22,796 bases of DNA from JANSWY01 sp038525605. Its GTDB lineage: Bacteria > Bacteroidota > Bacteroidia > Cytophagales > Cyclobacteriaceae. Every line of letters starts with the position of its first letter. The first letter of the stretch is position 1. The notes beneath the pieces are model-generated. The model was not told where the DNA came from. It saw only the letters and a list, made by a program, of their open reading frames with translations, and searched no databases. Positions 5,778-13,968 of the stretch are shown piece by piece. The stretch lies in assembly GCA_038525605.1 (NCBI GenBank), contig JBCBHL010000080.1, positions 1 through 22,796 on the forward strand, written 5' to 3'. The translations under genes were made by a program, and so were the position numbers.

Positions 5778-7931
5778 TTATAAATTCGGTAATTGATTCA
5801 TTGTCTGATCTTTGGCTAATGTGATAAACACTCCGAGGAATATAAATCTGCTGGCCGGAGGAGTGATCGCCACTCTGTCATACACGCCATTCATATTGGC
5901 TTCATTGCTGTATTCATATCCAAATACCTGTTGATTGCCCAATACATTACTGATTGAAGTGTAGAATATAATCGACGGACGATGCAGGTAAGCCATGTTA
6001 AAACTCAAATCCTGATAGTTAGGAGTTCTTCCCTGATTGAAACCATCTTCATTTGGATTATTGTAAGGTCTGCCACTGGCAAAGGAATAAGTAAATCCAA
6101 TTTGGCTTTTGATACTGCTGATAAAGTGCTTGTAAACGAATGAGAAATTGTGCTTCGATGCAAAAGTAGGTGTATAACTTCCCGGGAAATCCCTGTAATT
6201 TCTTTCAGTATCCAGGTAAGAATAGGATATCCAATAATCAACCTCATTGAAGGTATCATTATCTCTCCAAAACACATCGATTCCTCTTGCATAGCCATCA
6301 CCATTATTATTAAAACCTGATTCACCTAACTTAGCAAGTCTCTGATATTCTTTATGATAAGCCTCCACTCTAAAGGTCTTTCTATCCTTTGTCACCTGGT
6401 AGTTTGCAATGTAATGCGTGGCTTTCTCAGCCCCCAGTTTGCTGTTATCCAGCAACAAGTCATATTCCGGTAGTTGCTCGAACTGGCCATATCCGAAAGA
6501 TGCCTGGCTGTTTTCTCCTGTTTGGTAGGCGGCAGAAAATCTTGGTAGCAATGATGCCTTTTGAGCAATGCTATTGTAAGAAAGCCTCGCACCCGATCTT
6601 AAGACAAACTTCTTGGAAGCATACGTTTCGGCCTCTAGAAAAGACGCTGACGAAACCTCATCCTGGTTTTGGGAAATAGCTCCCAACTCATTTGATAAAG
6701 TTCTTTCATATTTACGCGCAAATACTTCTGTTCCTGTATTGAGACTTACTTTTGGAGAAAGCTGAATATCAAACTTAGTCTTGAGATGAACACCTTTATC
6801 GTCATCATTTCTTTTGTCGCTGGCTCTGTAGGCTTCATCCACATTACTGGTAAAGGATACCCCGCCTTGAATGCCCACCTTGTCAGATAGTATATCTCTA
6901 TAGCTTCCATTCACATAAATGTAATCATTAGCAATTCCTACTTTGTTCTTCACACCGGGTTGGAAAGGATCATTTTCTATCAAATCCAGGTTAGACCTGT
7001 TCAGGCTTGTATAGAGTTTCAGAATACCCGTTTCAGAAGTTTTGGTTCTATATAAGAAGTTTCCGCTAGCTGCTTCAGGAGCATTTACCCATTCTATATC
7101 CTGATTGACCAGAGAAAAATAAGGAAGTAGGTTTGTATACTGAATTTTTCCTGCGAAAGAAGATTTCTCCCAGCTTTGAGTTCTGGCAATATCAACGCCT
7201 ACCGTCATCAGACCGATATCTGTTCGGTCTTCACCAAGCATATCTTTGGAATTCAATACCAGTGCGGAAGACAACGCCTGCCCATACTCAGCAGAATAAG
7301 CGCCTGTGCTAAAAGTGGTACCTTTAAACATAAAAGGAGAAAACCGATTTCTGGAAGGTGTGTTGGGAGCTGTTGGCGTGTAGCTGTTCAAAACCTGCAT
7401 GCCATCAATAAAAGTGAGTGTTTCACGCCCTTCACCACCTCTTACAAATAATCGTCCCGTTTCTCCTACCTTCTGGGTGCCGGGTAATGTATTTAAAGCA
7501 CCTGCAATATCAGCAGTAGCGCCTGCTGTGGTAGCAATGTCGAGTGGTTTCATTACAACTTGCTTACTTTCATCAGATCCATTGAAAGATCCCGCTGTAA
7601 TGGTCACGGCGTCCAGTTGCTCGAAAGCTTCCTTCATGATGACAGTCATATTAGAAGAGAGTGTATCCAGATTCATCTCGATAGATTGCTCTTCATAACC
7701 CAGCGAGCTAATGATTAACGTAATTGTTCCTGATTCAGTAGTGTTAAAGCTAAAAACGCCATTTACATCACTGGATGTACCATCGTAAGAACCTTTGATA
7801 TAAACATTAGAGCCAATGAGTGCTTCTTGTTTTTTATCCGTAACTGTTCCTTTGATCTGTTTTTGTGAAAATGCCTGGAAGCTAAAAAGTAGTGCGAGTA
7901 ATGTGAGTATTGTTTTCATGTCTTTGACCAT
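5778..7931 (-). CDS. TonB-dependent outer-membrane receptor with carboxypeptidase-like regulatory domain
   Basis: The product has 717 residues from ATG 7931. A second ATG at 7919 (MKTILTLL) starts exactly at the signal peptide and is also possible; TTG 7943 is unlikely. After the signal peptide (ends FQAFSQ) comes a CarboxypepD_reg-like beta domain (IKGTVTDKKQEALIGSNVYI, DVNGVFSF, SSLGYEEQ). It is followed by a plug domain with LFVRGGEGRETLTFIDGM, then a beta barrel ending in LGVFITLAK near the C-terminus. At about 720 residues it is short for a SusC-type receptor and nearer to siderophore, cobalamin or metal receptors. No SusD gene is adjacent. The ligand is unknown. It is co-transcribed with the TPR protein downstream. 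Confidence 0.9.
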   Translation of the reverse strand: MVKDMKTILTLLALLFSFQAFSQKQIKGTVTDKKQEALIGSNVYIKGSYDGTSSDVNGVFSFNTTESGTITLIISSLGYEEQSIEMNLDTLSSNMTVIMKEAFEQLDAVTITAGSFNGSDESKQVVMKPLDIATTAGATADIAGALNTLPGTQKVGETGRLFVRGGEGRETLTFIDGMQVLNSYTPTAPNTPSRNRFSPFMFKGTTFSTGAYSAEYGQALSSALVLNSKDMLGEDRTDIGLMTVGVDIARTQSWEKSSFAGKIQYTNLLPYFSLVNQDIEWVNAPEAASGNFLYRTKTSETGILKLYTSLNRSNLDLIENDPFQPGVKNKVGIANDYIYVNGSYRDILSDKVGIQGGVSFTSNVDEAYRASDKRNDDDKGVHLKTKFDIQLSPKVSLNTGTEVFARKYERTLSNELGAISQNQDEVSSASFLEAETYASKKFVLRSGARLSYNSIAQKASLLPRFSAAYQTGENSQASFGYGQFEQLPEYDLLLDNSKLGAEKATHYIANYQVTKDRKTFRVEAYHKEYQRLAKLGESGFNNNGDGYARGIDVFWRDNDTFNEVDYWISYSYLDTERNYRDFPGSYTPTFASKHNFSFVYKHFISSIKSQIGFTYSFASGRPYNNPNEDGFNQGRTPNYQDLSFNMAYLHRPSIIFYTSISNVLGNQQVFGYEYSNEANMNGVYDRVAITPPASRFIFLGVFITLAKDQTMNQLPNL

Positions 7932-7940
7932 TATTTGATC

Positions 7941-7971
7941 CAAAGATTCATGAATGAGGCAGATTTTTCAA
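7941..7971 (-). promoter_or_regulatory. Probable promoter of the TonB receptor operon
   Basis: On the minus strand TTG (7971-7969), 20 bases and AATCTTTG (7948-7941) match the Bacteroidota -33/-7 pattern, with one change in TAnnTTTG. The box ends 9 bases before the ATG at 7931, which is why that start was chosen. Confidence 0.4.
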
Positions 7972-8032
7972 TTAGAAATTACCGAACTGTAGATTTTCAC
8001 TGAAGAACCGTAGAATATAGAAGAAGAGGAAT

Positions 8033-9310
8033 TTAGAAGTACTGACCGACTCCCACAACGAAACCACTAATTTGCGTATCCTGCAGGTCGATACCGTAAT
8101 CGAACCTCAAAATGGTATTGAGTGCTTTCTTGTAAATAAACCTTGCTCCCAGTCCGGCGAAAAGTTCCATGTTGCTGGACTGCATAAAATCTGAAAGTTC
8201 TCCTCCTGGATTACGCCAGGTACCTGTATCGGCAAAAGCTACGCCCTGTATGGCAAAGGCGGGAAAATCACAGAAAAGCCTTCGGTATTCAGTGTTAACA
8301 ACTACTACCCCCGTACCTCTGTCGACCCGGTTTCCTACTCCACGGATGTTTAAATAACTGTCCAAAACAAATGGGGCAAACGGACTTTCCTCGTTGGTAG
8401 CCAAGCCAATTCTTGCCCTCATTGCAAAATTATGTTTCTTATTATAAACCTTAAACACTCTGTAATCATGAAACATGATAAAGAAAGCATTGTCGGTTTC
8501 TTCGAAGGAATGAACATACTCACTGACCGTGGTATGACTAAATCCATCCAGCAGGAATCCCTTGCTGTAATTGATCTTATCATAATAGTGAATTACCTTG
8601 CCCAGCATCTTTCTTCTGAAAGCACTTTCCGGCCCTGCAGTTACTTCTGATGCCTGCTCAGCAGATTTATTATAATTTTCCGTGAAATAAGCCCCACCAA
8701 ACTCCAGCCTTTGAAAATAATTGAAATGATAGGTGGTAGTCGCGCCGTATGTAAAATTATCGTAATCGTATAGTGTGGTTCCCTCACTAAAGTATAGTGG
8801 CTCCAGCGTAGACCATTTGATAAAGTTGAGATTTAAATCCCAATTGGAACCATTTATTCTGGGGAATTGTGTGCCAACTACCAGACTATGCCTGTCGTAG
8901 TATTGGTAATAGGCCGTCAGTTTCTGGCCTTTTCCACCGAGGTTTGCTTCATTAAAACCAGCCTGAAGCCAAAAATTGCCGTTCTCTCCTTCCAATCCGC
9001 CAAAACTCAATATCGGCAGTAAGGTGAATAATTCCGTACAGTGGAAAGTAAGTTGAAAACCATTTTTTGCTGGTTGCAGACTATATTGAACATCAGAAAA
9101 CATTTCCAGGTTTACAAGTCGCTGTCTGTTTTCCTCTAAAAGGACCGAGTCAACCTCCTGACCGACCTCCACTGTGAGATACCTGCCTAAAAAGCTGGTC
9201 TTGGTCTTTTTAAGTCCATCGAATTCAATGGCAACAATCTTACCATTGTCCGCAAAGGATGAGAGAGGTATCCAACCCACTAAAATCAATATCCACCAAC
9301 CTCTCCGCAT
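8033..9310 (-). CDS. Short Omp85-family protein (one POTRA plus barrel)
   Basis: The product has 425 residues with a signal peptide at 1-20. Residues 24-93 (KIVAIEFDGLKKTKTSFLGR... to the end of the second strand) form one POTRA domain. Residues from about 95 to 425 are a 16-strand-type surface-antigen barrel ending in Phe. The Omp85 hallmark is present as RGVGNRVDRGTG at 323-334, followed by NTEYR at 339-343. BamA has five POTRAs and TamA three, so this is a reduced member and not the essential BamA. It may insert or secrete a partner protein, or be an outer-membrane pore. The gene starts 18 bases after the stop of the barrel protein upstream, so the two are one operon. No patatin or haemagglutinin domain is attached. 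Confidence 0.85.
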   Translation of the reverse strand: MRRGWWILILVGWIPLSSFADNGKIVAIEFDGLKKTKTSFLGRYLTVEVGQEVDSVLLEENRQRLVNLEMFSDVQYSLQPAKNGFQLTFHCTELFTLLPILSFGGLEGENGNFWLQAGFNEANLGGKGQKLTAYYQYYDRHSLVVGTQFPRINGSNWDLNLNFIKWSTLEPLYFSEGTTLYDYDNFTYGATTTYHFNYFQRLEFGGAYFTENYNKSAEQASEVTAGPESAFRRKMLGKVIHYYDKINYSKGFLLDGFSHTTVSEYVHSFEETDNAFFIMFHDYRVFKVYNKKHNFAMRARIGLATNEESPFAPFVLDSYLNIRGVGNRVDRGTGVVVVNTEYRRLFCDFPAFAIQGVAFADTGTWRNPGGELSDFMQSSNMELFAGLGARFIYKKALNTILRFDYGIDLQDTQISGFVVGVGQYF

Positions 9311-9328
9311 AGTTCTATTTCATTCGGT

Positions 9329-10207
9329 TTATTTTTGATTAATCAGCCTGATACCAAAATTAAAGGTTTGGCCGACATCTCTGCCTTCGCTTCCTAACCA
9401 AAAGTTTGTATACAATGTTTCAAGCTCAATTAAGCCGGGAATCAACTGATATTTAACCCCCAGTCCGGACTGAACAAACCAATTATTAAATGCTTCAGCT
9501 GTTTGCTCTCCACTATTATAATGAGTCGGGAAATACTCCGTCATGCCATAGAGTGTCCATCTGCTATCTGCAAAATAACTAAAAAACACACTAGATTGCG
9601 TTTCCAGAAAGTTATTCTGTGCAAAAGAATCATGTACATTGGAATACCAAAAGGCCTGTTGAAAGAATAATTGAAATTTATCACTTACAGGTAAGTCATA
9701 GAAAAATTGCGTTAACCAAATCGATCGATCATTAGAAAAGAAGAAATTTGGTCGATCAGAGTCCGGGCTTTTGTTTTCTTTATCGTCAATTGTTGAAAAC
9801 AAATAAGAAGATTGGATTGACAATCTTTCCAGACCTTTGAATGGAGCAATCTTTATTTTAGGTCCGAATAAGGATATTCCCGATTGCGTTACCCTGTCTC
9901 CGTTTCTAACGAACTCAGGACCTACACCATTTGAAAGAGCCAGTGGACGATTGGTAGAATGTACCCATAAGTCGAACCCAACATTTATCTGCGAATTAAC
10001 ACCATACAAAAACTGATTGATAGATGTAAAAAATGTTTGTCTTTCGCCACCGTCAACAGGTGATTCAAAAAGATTTTGAAATGATTTAAATTCATAATCA
10101 CCCTTCCCAAATAGTATAGAAGGTGTATAGTTCTGCAGGTTTTCATCCTGGGCATAAAGGCCATTAACGATTAAATACAGTAAGGAAATAAGTGCAATTC
10201 TTTTCAT
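9329..10207 (-). CDS. Outer-membrane beta-barrel protein of unknown function
   Basis: The product has 292 residues from ATG 10207; the TTG six bases earlier lies inside the promoter and is rejected. The signal peptide (1-20) ends in GLYAQ. The mature part has alternating polar and aromatic strands (IWLTQFFYDLPV, QLFFQQAFWYS, SVFFSYFADSRWTLYGMTEYF), as in 12-strand barrels, and ends in a strand (FGIRLINQK). It resembles uncharacterised Bacteroidota porin or transporter-like barrels. It heads an operon with the Omp85 protein, 18 bases downstream, and may be its client or share its substrate. Its upstream region carries a consensus promoter and two inverted repeats, so it is probably a regulated gene. 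Confidence 0.75.
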   Translation of the reverse strand: MKRIALISLLYLIVNGLYAQDENLQNYTPSILFGKGDYEFKSFQNLFESPVDGGERQTFFTSINQFLYGVNSQINVGFDLWVHSTNRPLALSNGVGPEFVRNGDRVTQSGISLFGPKIKIAPFKGLERLSIQSSYLFSTIDDKENKSPDSDRPNFFFSNDRSIWLTQFFYDLPVSDKFQLFFQQAFWYSNVHDSFAQNNFLETQSSVFFSYFADSRWTLYGMTEYFPTHYNSGEQTAEAFNNWFVQSGLGVKYQLIPGLIELETLYTNFWLGSEGRDVGQTFNFGIRLINQK

Positions 10208-10210
10208 TCT

Positions 10211-10245
10211 CAAATATATTTTACATTTACGTTACACTTCCCAAA
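10211..10245 (-). promoter_or_regulatory. Promoter of the barrel/Omp85 operon
   Basis: On the minus strand TTTG (10245-10242), a 23-base spacer and TATATTTG (10218-10211) match the Bacteroidota -33 TTTG / -7 TAnnTTTG consensus. The -7 box ends three bases before the ATG at 10207, which would give a leaderless or nearly leaderless mRNA. Confidence 0.65.
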
Positions 10246-10250
10246 CGTAA
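10227..10250. promoter_or_regulatory. Inverted repeat overlapping the promoter (probable operator)
   Basis: TTACGTT, 10 bases and AACGTAA are perfect 7-bp inverted arms. They cover the -33 element and the start of the spacer of the promoter at 10211-10245. A dimeric protein bound here would block RNA polymerase, so repression is the simplest reading. The regulator is unknown. Confidence 0.55.
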
Positions 10251-10313
10251 CAACACAGCAAAAGGTGATGTCTGCTCTCTGACACAAATCTCGGTAAAAC
10301 GAAGCATTTCCAT

Positions 10314-10329
10314 TGTGATTTGCATCACA
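10314..10329. promoter_or_regulatory. CRP-like palindrome TGTGA-N6-TCACA
   Basis: TGTGATTTGCATCACA carries both perfect half-sites of the enterobacterial CRP consensus. It lies about 70 bases upstream of the -33 element of the barrel/Omp85 operon, a position suited to an activator. A CRP/FNR regulator is encoded 1.6 kb away, but its recognition helix differs from that of E. coli CRP (see that entry). The rest of 10251-10506 is AT-rich without a gene. Confidence 0.5.
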
Positions 10330-10506
10330 CAATACTGAAAAAAGCTAATTAAAAACATTCTCAGAATTACAGAAACACACACTAACTTAAAATAATCATA
10401 TTTTTAATCTGAATAATTAAATAAATTGAATAATTCAGTCATTCTAGTTCAAGTCTAGGGAGTTGTCTGCCTGCCGACTAACTAACATTGGCCAGTGTAA
10501 GATCAA

Positions 10507-11616
10507 TCAATGAAAATAGTACTCCAGTAATCCTGAAAACAATTCCGATGCACCTATAAACATTCCCACGCCATAGGTGATATGTCTTGTTGAAAGGTTA
10601 CTGATAGCAAACGGCAAGCCCGTGATATTGATTAAGCTAAACGAGCCTGCTACTATTAAAGCACTAAATATAGTCAGGTAGAAATACCCTGAGGTAAACA
10701 AAAGAAGTCCACCGACCAGTAATACTATGAAACTGTAGGTCAAGACTTTGATCGGCTTCAACCTGGCCACAGACCTACTCGTAGCAAATGCAAGAATTGC
10801 AGAAAAACCAAGTAGACCAAACGTTACAAAATCAGCAATATCCGAATGCTCCGGAAATACTTTTGCGAGGTGTTCCGGAAAGAACTCTACCAACAAACCT
10901 TTGGCAAGCCCCAATTGTAATCCCGCGACAATAATCACCACGTATCCCAAAGAGCTTTCTTTTTTCTCATTACTTTCCTGCAATTCCTTCTTGCGGGTCA
11001 TTACTTCATCCGATGAAACTCTGTGAAAAATGTATCCGGAACCAGCAATTAGCACACCTCCAACGATGAAGGTAAGTGTATCACCAAAAAAATGGACTAA
11101 CTCTACAATGAGGGGCTCCAGTGCATAAAGCAGTTCTGTTGTAAGAAATAGTACTCCCATCACGACGGGCAGTTTTTGGGCAGGTGCAAAGGCTTCTATC
11201 ATGGAATTTGCTGGACTGATAAATAAGTTCATAGCTACCAGCCAAAAAACGATCATCACCGGTAAAAAGTCCCTGATTTGACTGAGTGCCCCTGCTCCGA
11301 TTATCGTTGCGACCACCATGAATATCATAGCAGTTGCTCCTATTCCAACAGTGAAAACAGTAAAATACTTGCCGTTCTTCTTTAGCAACATATCTGCAAA
11401 CCATCCTGCTATGGGTGGAATGATCACCAGGATAATGGCTTTGGCAATTACCAGAAATGAAGCCAGGTTCTCAAAATTAAAATTCTTGATCAGGATTGGC
11501 TGATACTCATGGTAAGCGATCCAACTAATTACTACTGCTGCGTTTAATCCCGCCAGGCTGAAAACCTCAGGCCATTTCAGTTGATCATCTTCTGATAAAG
11601 AAACGGTGTTACTCAT
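10507..11616 (-). CDS. MFS transporter
   Basis: The product has 369 residues with 10-12 hydrophobic segments, a little shorter than the usual 400. The MFS halves are visible: an N-terminal bundle with GWFADMLLKKNGK (loop 2-3 type motif, GxxADxxxxKxGK) near residues 70-82, a charged central loop around RKKELQESNEKKESS, and a C-terminal bundle. FSLINITGLPFAISNLS and the ending ITYGVGMFIGASEL resemble the SLC45/GPH-like sugar transporters (loop with NLS and GxG), but the substrate cannot be told. It starts 334 bases downstream of the end of the CRP gene, after its terminators, so it has its own promoter. No clear TAnnTTTG box was found upstream. Confidence 0.8.
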   Translation of the reverse strand: MSNTVSLSEDDQLKWPEVFSLAGLNAAVVISWIAYHEYQPILIKNFNFENLASFLVIAKAIILVIIPPIAGWFADMLLKKNGKYFTVFTVGIGATAMIFMVVATIIGAGALSQIRDFLPVMIVFWLVAMNLFISPANSMIEAFAPAQKLPVVMGVLFLTTELLYALEPLIVELVHFFGDTLTFIVGGVLIAGSGYIFHRVSSDEVMTRKKELQESNEKKESSLGYVVIIVAGLQLGLAKGLLVEFFPEHLAKVFPEHSDIADFVTFGLLGFSAILAFATSRSVARLKPIKVLTYSFIVLLVGGLLLFTSGYFYLTIFSALIVAGSFSLINITGLPFAISNLSTRHITYGVGMFIGASELFSGLLEYYFH

Positions 11617-11950
11617 AATTCCGATTTTTTAAAAAATGTTATTCGTAGTTGATATACGACATCCTGATGTTCAAAAGATTTACCCGCTAAAAAAATCAAA
11701 AGAAATCTTAGCAAACCAGGCTCAATGCCGATCATTCGAAAACCCAACTTACTTCACAAATCAAACCAAAACTTGAAACTACATTTCTAATGTCGGGTGA
11801 GTTGCCAATCTACTAACTGTGCGAAAAATAAACTTTACACTATGGCGAATAAAAAATTCCGGTGGCAAAACCGGACTTCAAAAAACCCGAAATAAAAATC
11901 TACTTGGAGATTTTCGCCTTTTTAAAAATATCAGTGACCAGTTGTTACTA
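11617..11950. other. Intergenic region between CRP gene and MFS gene
   Basis: These 334 bases contain the terminators of the CRP gene (11850-11914) and the upstream region of the MFS gene. Short frames on the plus strand (from 11819 and 11862) cross both terminators and run into the antisense of the CRP gene; they have no coding character. Confidence 0.6.
11850..11914 (-). terminator. Tandem intrinsic terminators of the CRP-family gene
   Basis: On the minus strand the first hairpin (AAAATCT/AGATTTT, 11914-11895, 6-base loop) is followed by a T-rich tail. The second (TCCGGT/ACCGGA, 11875-11858, 6-base loop) is followed directly by a run of T at 11857-11851. They lie 37-100 bases after the stop of the gene at 11951. 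Confidence 0.75.
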
Positions 11951-12634
11951 TTACTTCAACTGCTCCATGTCTCTGATCAGGATTCTCCTTCTATCGAAAT
12001 TGATGATGTTCTTTTCTTTCAGCTCGTTTAGAATGGTAGTAACCGTTTGTCTGGATGTTCCGGTAAGGCTCGCAATATCTTTATGCGTTAAGTGATTTTT
12101 GATCATCATCTCAAAACCAACTTTCTGACCTCTCTCTTCAGCCATGTCTTTTAAAAATTCGATAATTCTGGATCGGGCATCTTTAAATACCAAAGATTCA
12201 AGTTTCCTCTCCAGTTTTCTAAACCTGATACCAATCAATTTATAGATTTTAAGACTTAGTGGTTTGTTATCGACCATCAGTTCCTCCAGGTCTTCGATTG
12301 TCATTGGACAAATCTCCGTATTATTATCCATTGCCTGAGCAAAGTCTTTTCTTTTACCTTCTCCTGTGAGTGCCAGCTCGCCAAAAACTTCTCCTTCTCC
12401 AAGTATAGCCCTAAGCATTTCTTTTCCTTCGTCTGTGTGCCCGCCTATTTTAACCCTGCCTGAAGCGATCATATATACATGATTAGACTTATCGTCAGGA
12501 AAATATATGAATTCATCCTTTTTAAATTTAGTGATTGGATGATTGTCCTTCATCGTAGGAGTTTTCCTCGGGCACAGAATGCTAAAAAGATCTACATTTT
12601 CAAAATACCACAGATTACTACTCTTCTCACTCAT
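11951..12634 (-). CDS. CRP/FNR-family transcription regulator
   Basis: The product has 227 residues. The cyclic-nucleotide-binding-type beta roll spans about 32-120, with GEVFGELAL at 81-89 (the phosphate-cassette position). A dimer helix follows at 125-160, then a winged helix-turn-helix at about 182-212 (LTHKDIASLTGTSRQTVTTI). There is no N-terminal Fe-S cysteine set; only Cys21 and Cys109 occur. The RSA/RxxS cAMP-binding signature after GELAL is not obvious (GEGKRKDFAQAM), so cAMP binding is uncertain. In the recognition helix SRQTVTTIL, the Glu and second Arg of E. coli CRP (SRETVGRIL) are replaced by Gln and Thr, so its DNA target may differ. It is divergent from the HemJ-SCO-cytochrome operon, which it may control. 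Confidence 0.88.
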   Translation of the reverse strand: MSEKSSNLWYFENVDLFSILCPRKTPTMKDNHPITKFKKDEFIYFPDDKSNHVYMIASGRVKIGGHTDEGKEMLRAILGEGEVFGELALTGEGKRKDFAQAMDNNTEICPMTIEDLEELMVDNKPLSLKIYKLIGIRFRKLERKLESLVFKDARSRIIEFLKDMAEERGQKVGFEMMIKNHLTHKDIASLTGTSRQTVTTILNELKEKNIINFDRRRILIRDMEQLK

Positions 12635-12752
12635 ATCTACTTCTGATTAAAAGCTAAATATATCAAATAGTTTACAAACATTGTTAATTTAAAGCCATAT
12701 GACCACTAAAAAAAGAGTACCAAAGTATATTCTTTTATAAATACCTATACCT

Positions 12753-12760
12753 TACTTTTG
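12753..12760 (+). promoter_or_regulatory. -7 promoter box of the HemJ-SCO-cytochrome operon
   Basis: TACTTTTG matches TAnnTTTG exactly and ends 10 bases before the ATG at 12771, giving a very short leader. No matching -33 TTTG is seen, which would fit an activator-dependent promoter. Confidence 0.6.
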
Positions 12761-12770
12761 CAGTGTAAAA

Positions 12771-13322
12771 ATGGACTATTTATATATAAAATCACTTCAC
12801 ATTATTTTTGTGGTGACCTGGTTCGCAGGTTTGTTCTACATGGTCAGGTTATTGATTTACCACACGGAATCTAACGCAAAAGAGGAACCGGAACGTTCCA
12901 TTCTGATCAAAGAATATCTCAAAAACGAAAGACCTCTTTGGTATGGAATTGCCTGGCCTTCGGCTATCTTCACGATGGTCTTTGGTATCTGGCTGGTAAC
13001 AATCCTAAACTACTGGACGCAGACCTGGATGCTTGTCAAATTTGGAATGGTCATCGGTTTGATCGCTTATCATTTTTCGGTGGCTCATTTGTACAAGGAA
13101 ATCAAAAAGGGAAATTTCAAATACTCCTCCATTCAACTAAGAATCTGGAATGAAGTCGCAACTTTATTCCTGGTTTCCATTGTATTTATCATCACATTGA
13201 AAAGTGCCATCAGCTGGATTTGGGGAGTTATCGGCATAGTAGTCTTTTCAGTGGTTTTAATGATCGCGATCAGAAGGTATAAAGCTTACAGAGAGAAAAA
13301 TAAAAATCATGAACAGAATTAG
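12771..13322 (+). CDS. hemJ: HemJ-type protoporphyrinogen IX oxidase
   Basis: The product has 183 residues with four or five membrane helices. It matches HemJ (UPF0093) along its length: YLYIKSLHIIFVVTWFAGLF at residues 3-22, with the His10 that HemJ uses for heme binding; the pair ERPLWYGIAWPSAIFTMVFG with the conserved WP; then LVKFGMVIGLIAYH, and a C-terminal hydrophobic segment with VATLFLVSIVFIITLKS. HemJ oxidises protoporphyrinogen IX to protoporphyrin IX in the inner membrane, the penultimate heme step, in bacteria without HemG or HemY. CopD-like copper proteins share the fold but not this N-terminal signature. Its stop overlaps the start of the SCO gene by 14 bases, so heme synthesis is coupled to cytochrome assembly genes. 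Confidence 0.85.
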   Translation: MDYLYIKSLHIIFVVTWFAGLFYMVRLLIYHTESNAKEEPERSILIKEYLKNERPLWYGIAWPSAIFTMVFGIWLVTILNYWTQTWMLVKFGMVIGLIAYHFSVAHLYKEIKKGNFKYSSIQLRIWNEVATLFLVSIVFIITLKSAISWIWGVIGIVVFSVVLMIAIRRYKAYREKNKNHEQN

Positions 13323-13968
13323 TATAATCTTAGTTTTGCTATTATCGGGAATTGTTGCTTGTAACAACGTTGCTGATAAACGAAAACTAAACATTTATGG
13401 TAACCCGCAGGTCGTTGAAAAAACGGTTGATGGAAAAATTGTTTACGATACAGTGGATCATACAGTAGGTTATTTCAGGCTGTTTAATCAAGATAGCACC
13501 GTCATTACACCTAAAGACCTGGAAGGAAAGGTTTACGTAGCTGATTTTTTCTTTACTTCCTGTATTTCTATTTGTCCTGAAATGAGTAAACAGATGCTGA
13601 GAGTACACGATCAGTTTAAAGACCGGGACAGTCTGCAATTAGTATCGTTTAGCATAGACCCAGATTATGATACGGTAGCTGTACTCAAAAACTACTCAGA
13701 AAGACTCGGTGTCACCAGCGACAAATGGCACTTTCTAACCGGGGATGAAGATGAAATCTATTCACTCGCTTTTAACAGCTATCTTACAGAAAGACCTGCA
13801 GATGATCCTGAGGACGAAAATAATATTCTGCACAGTGGTGCCTTCATTTTGATCGACACTAAAAAAAGAATCAGAGGCGTCTATGACGGTACTGTTCCCG
13901 ACCAGGTCGACATTTTGATGAAGGATATCAATAACTTATTAAATGAAGAAAATGAAGGTAATTCTTAA
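13309..13968 (+). CDS. SCO1/SenC-family copper chaperone lipoprotein
   Basis: The product has 219 residues. A lipoprotein signal with lipobox IVAC (Cys18) anchors it to the membrane facing the periplasm. The thioredoxin-like domain has the copper-binding CxxxC as Cys85-ISI-Cys89 and the third ligand His175 in ILHSGAFILID. SCO proteins deliver copper to the CuA centre of cytochrome c oxidase (or related copper enzymes) and keep its cysteines reduced. The gene overlaps HemJ upstream by 14 bases and the cytochrome c gene downstream by 26, so the three are one coupled operon. The oxidase that it serves is not in the window. Confidence 0.92.
   Translation: MNRISIILVLLLSGIVACNNVADKRKLNIYGNPQVVEKTVDGKIVYDTVDHTVGYFRLFNQDSTVITPKDLEGKVYVADFFFTSCISICPEMSKQMLRVHDQFKDRDSLQLVSFSIDPDYDTVAVLKNYSERLGVTSDKWHFLTGDEDEIYSLAFNSYLTERPADDPEDENNILHSGAFILIDTKKRIRGVYDGTVPDQVDILMKDINNLLNEENEGNS

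Noticed and set aside
11819..12095. Two overlapping plus-strand frames
   Set aside because: They cross the CRP gene terminators and are antisense to its 3' end; the CRP frame itself is beyond doubt.
12635..12770. Search for a second TGTGA-type CRP site between the CRP gene and HemJ
   Set aside because: Only partial matches such as GTTTAC/AAAC were found, not enough to call a site.
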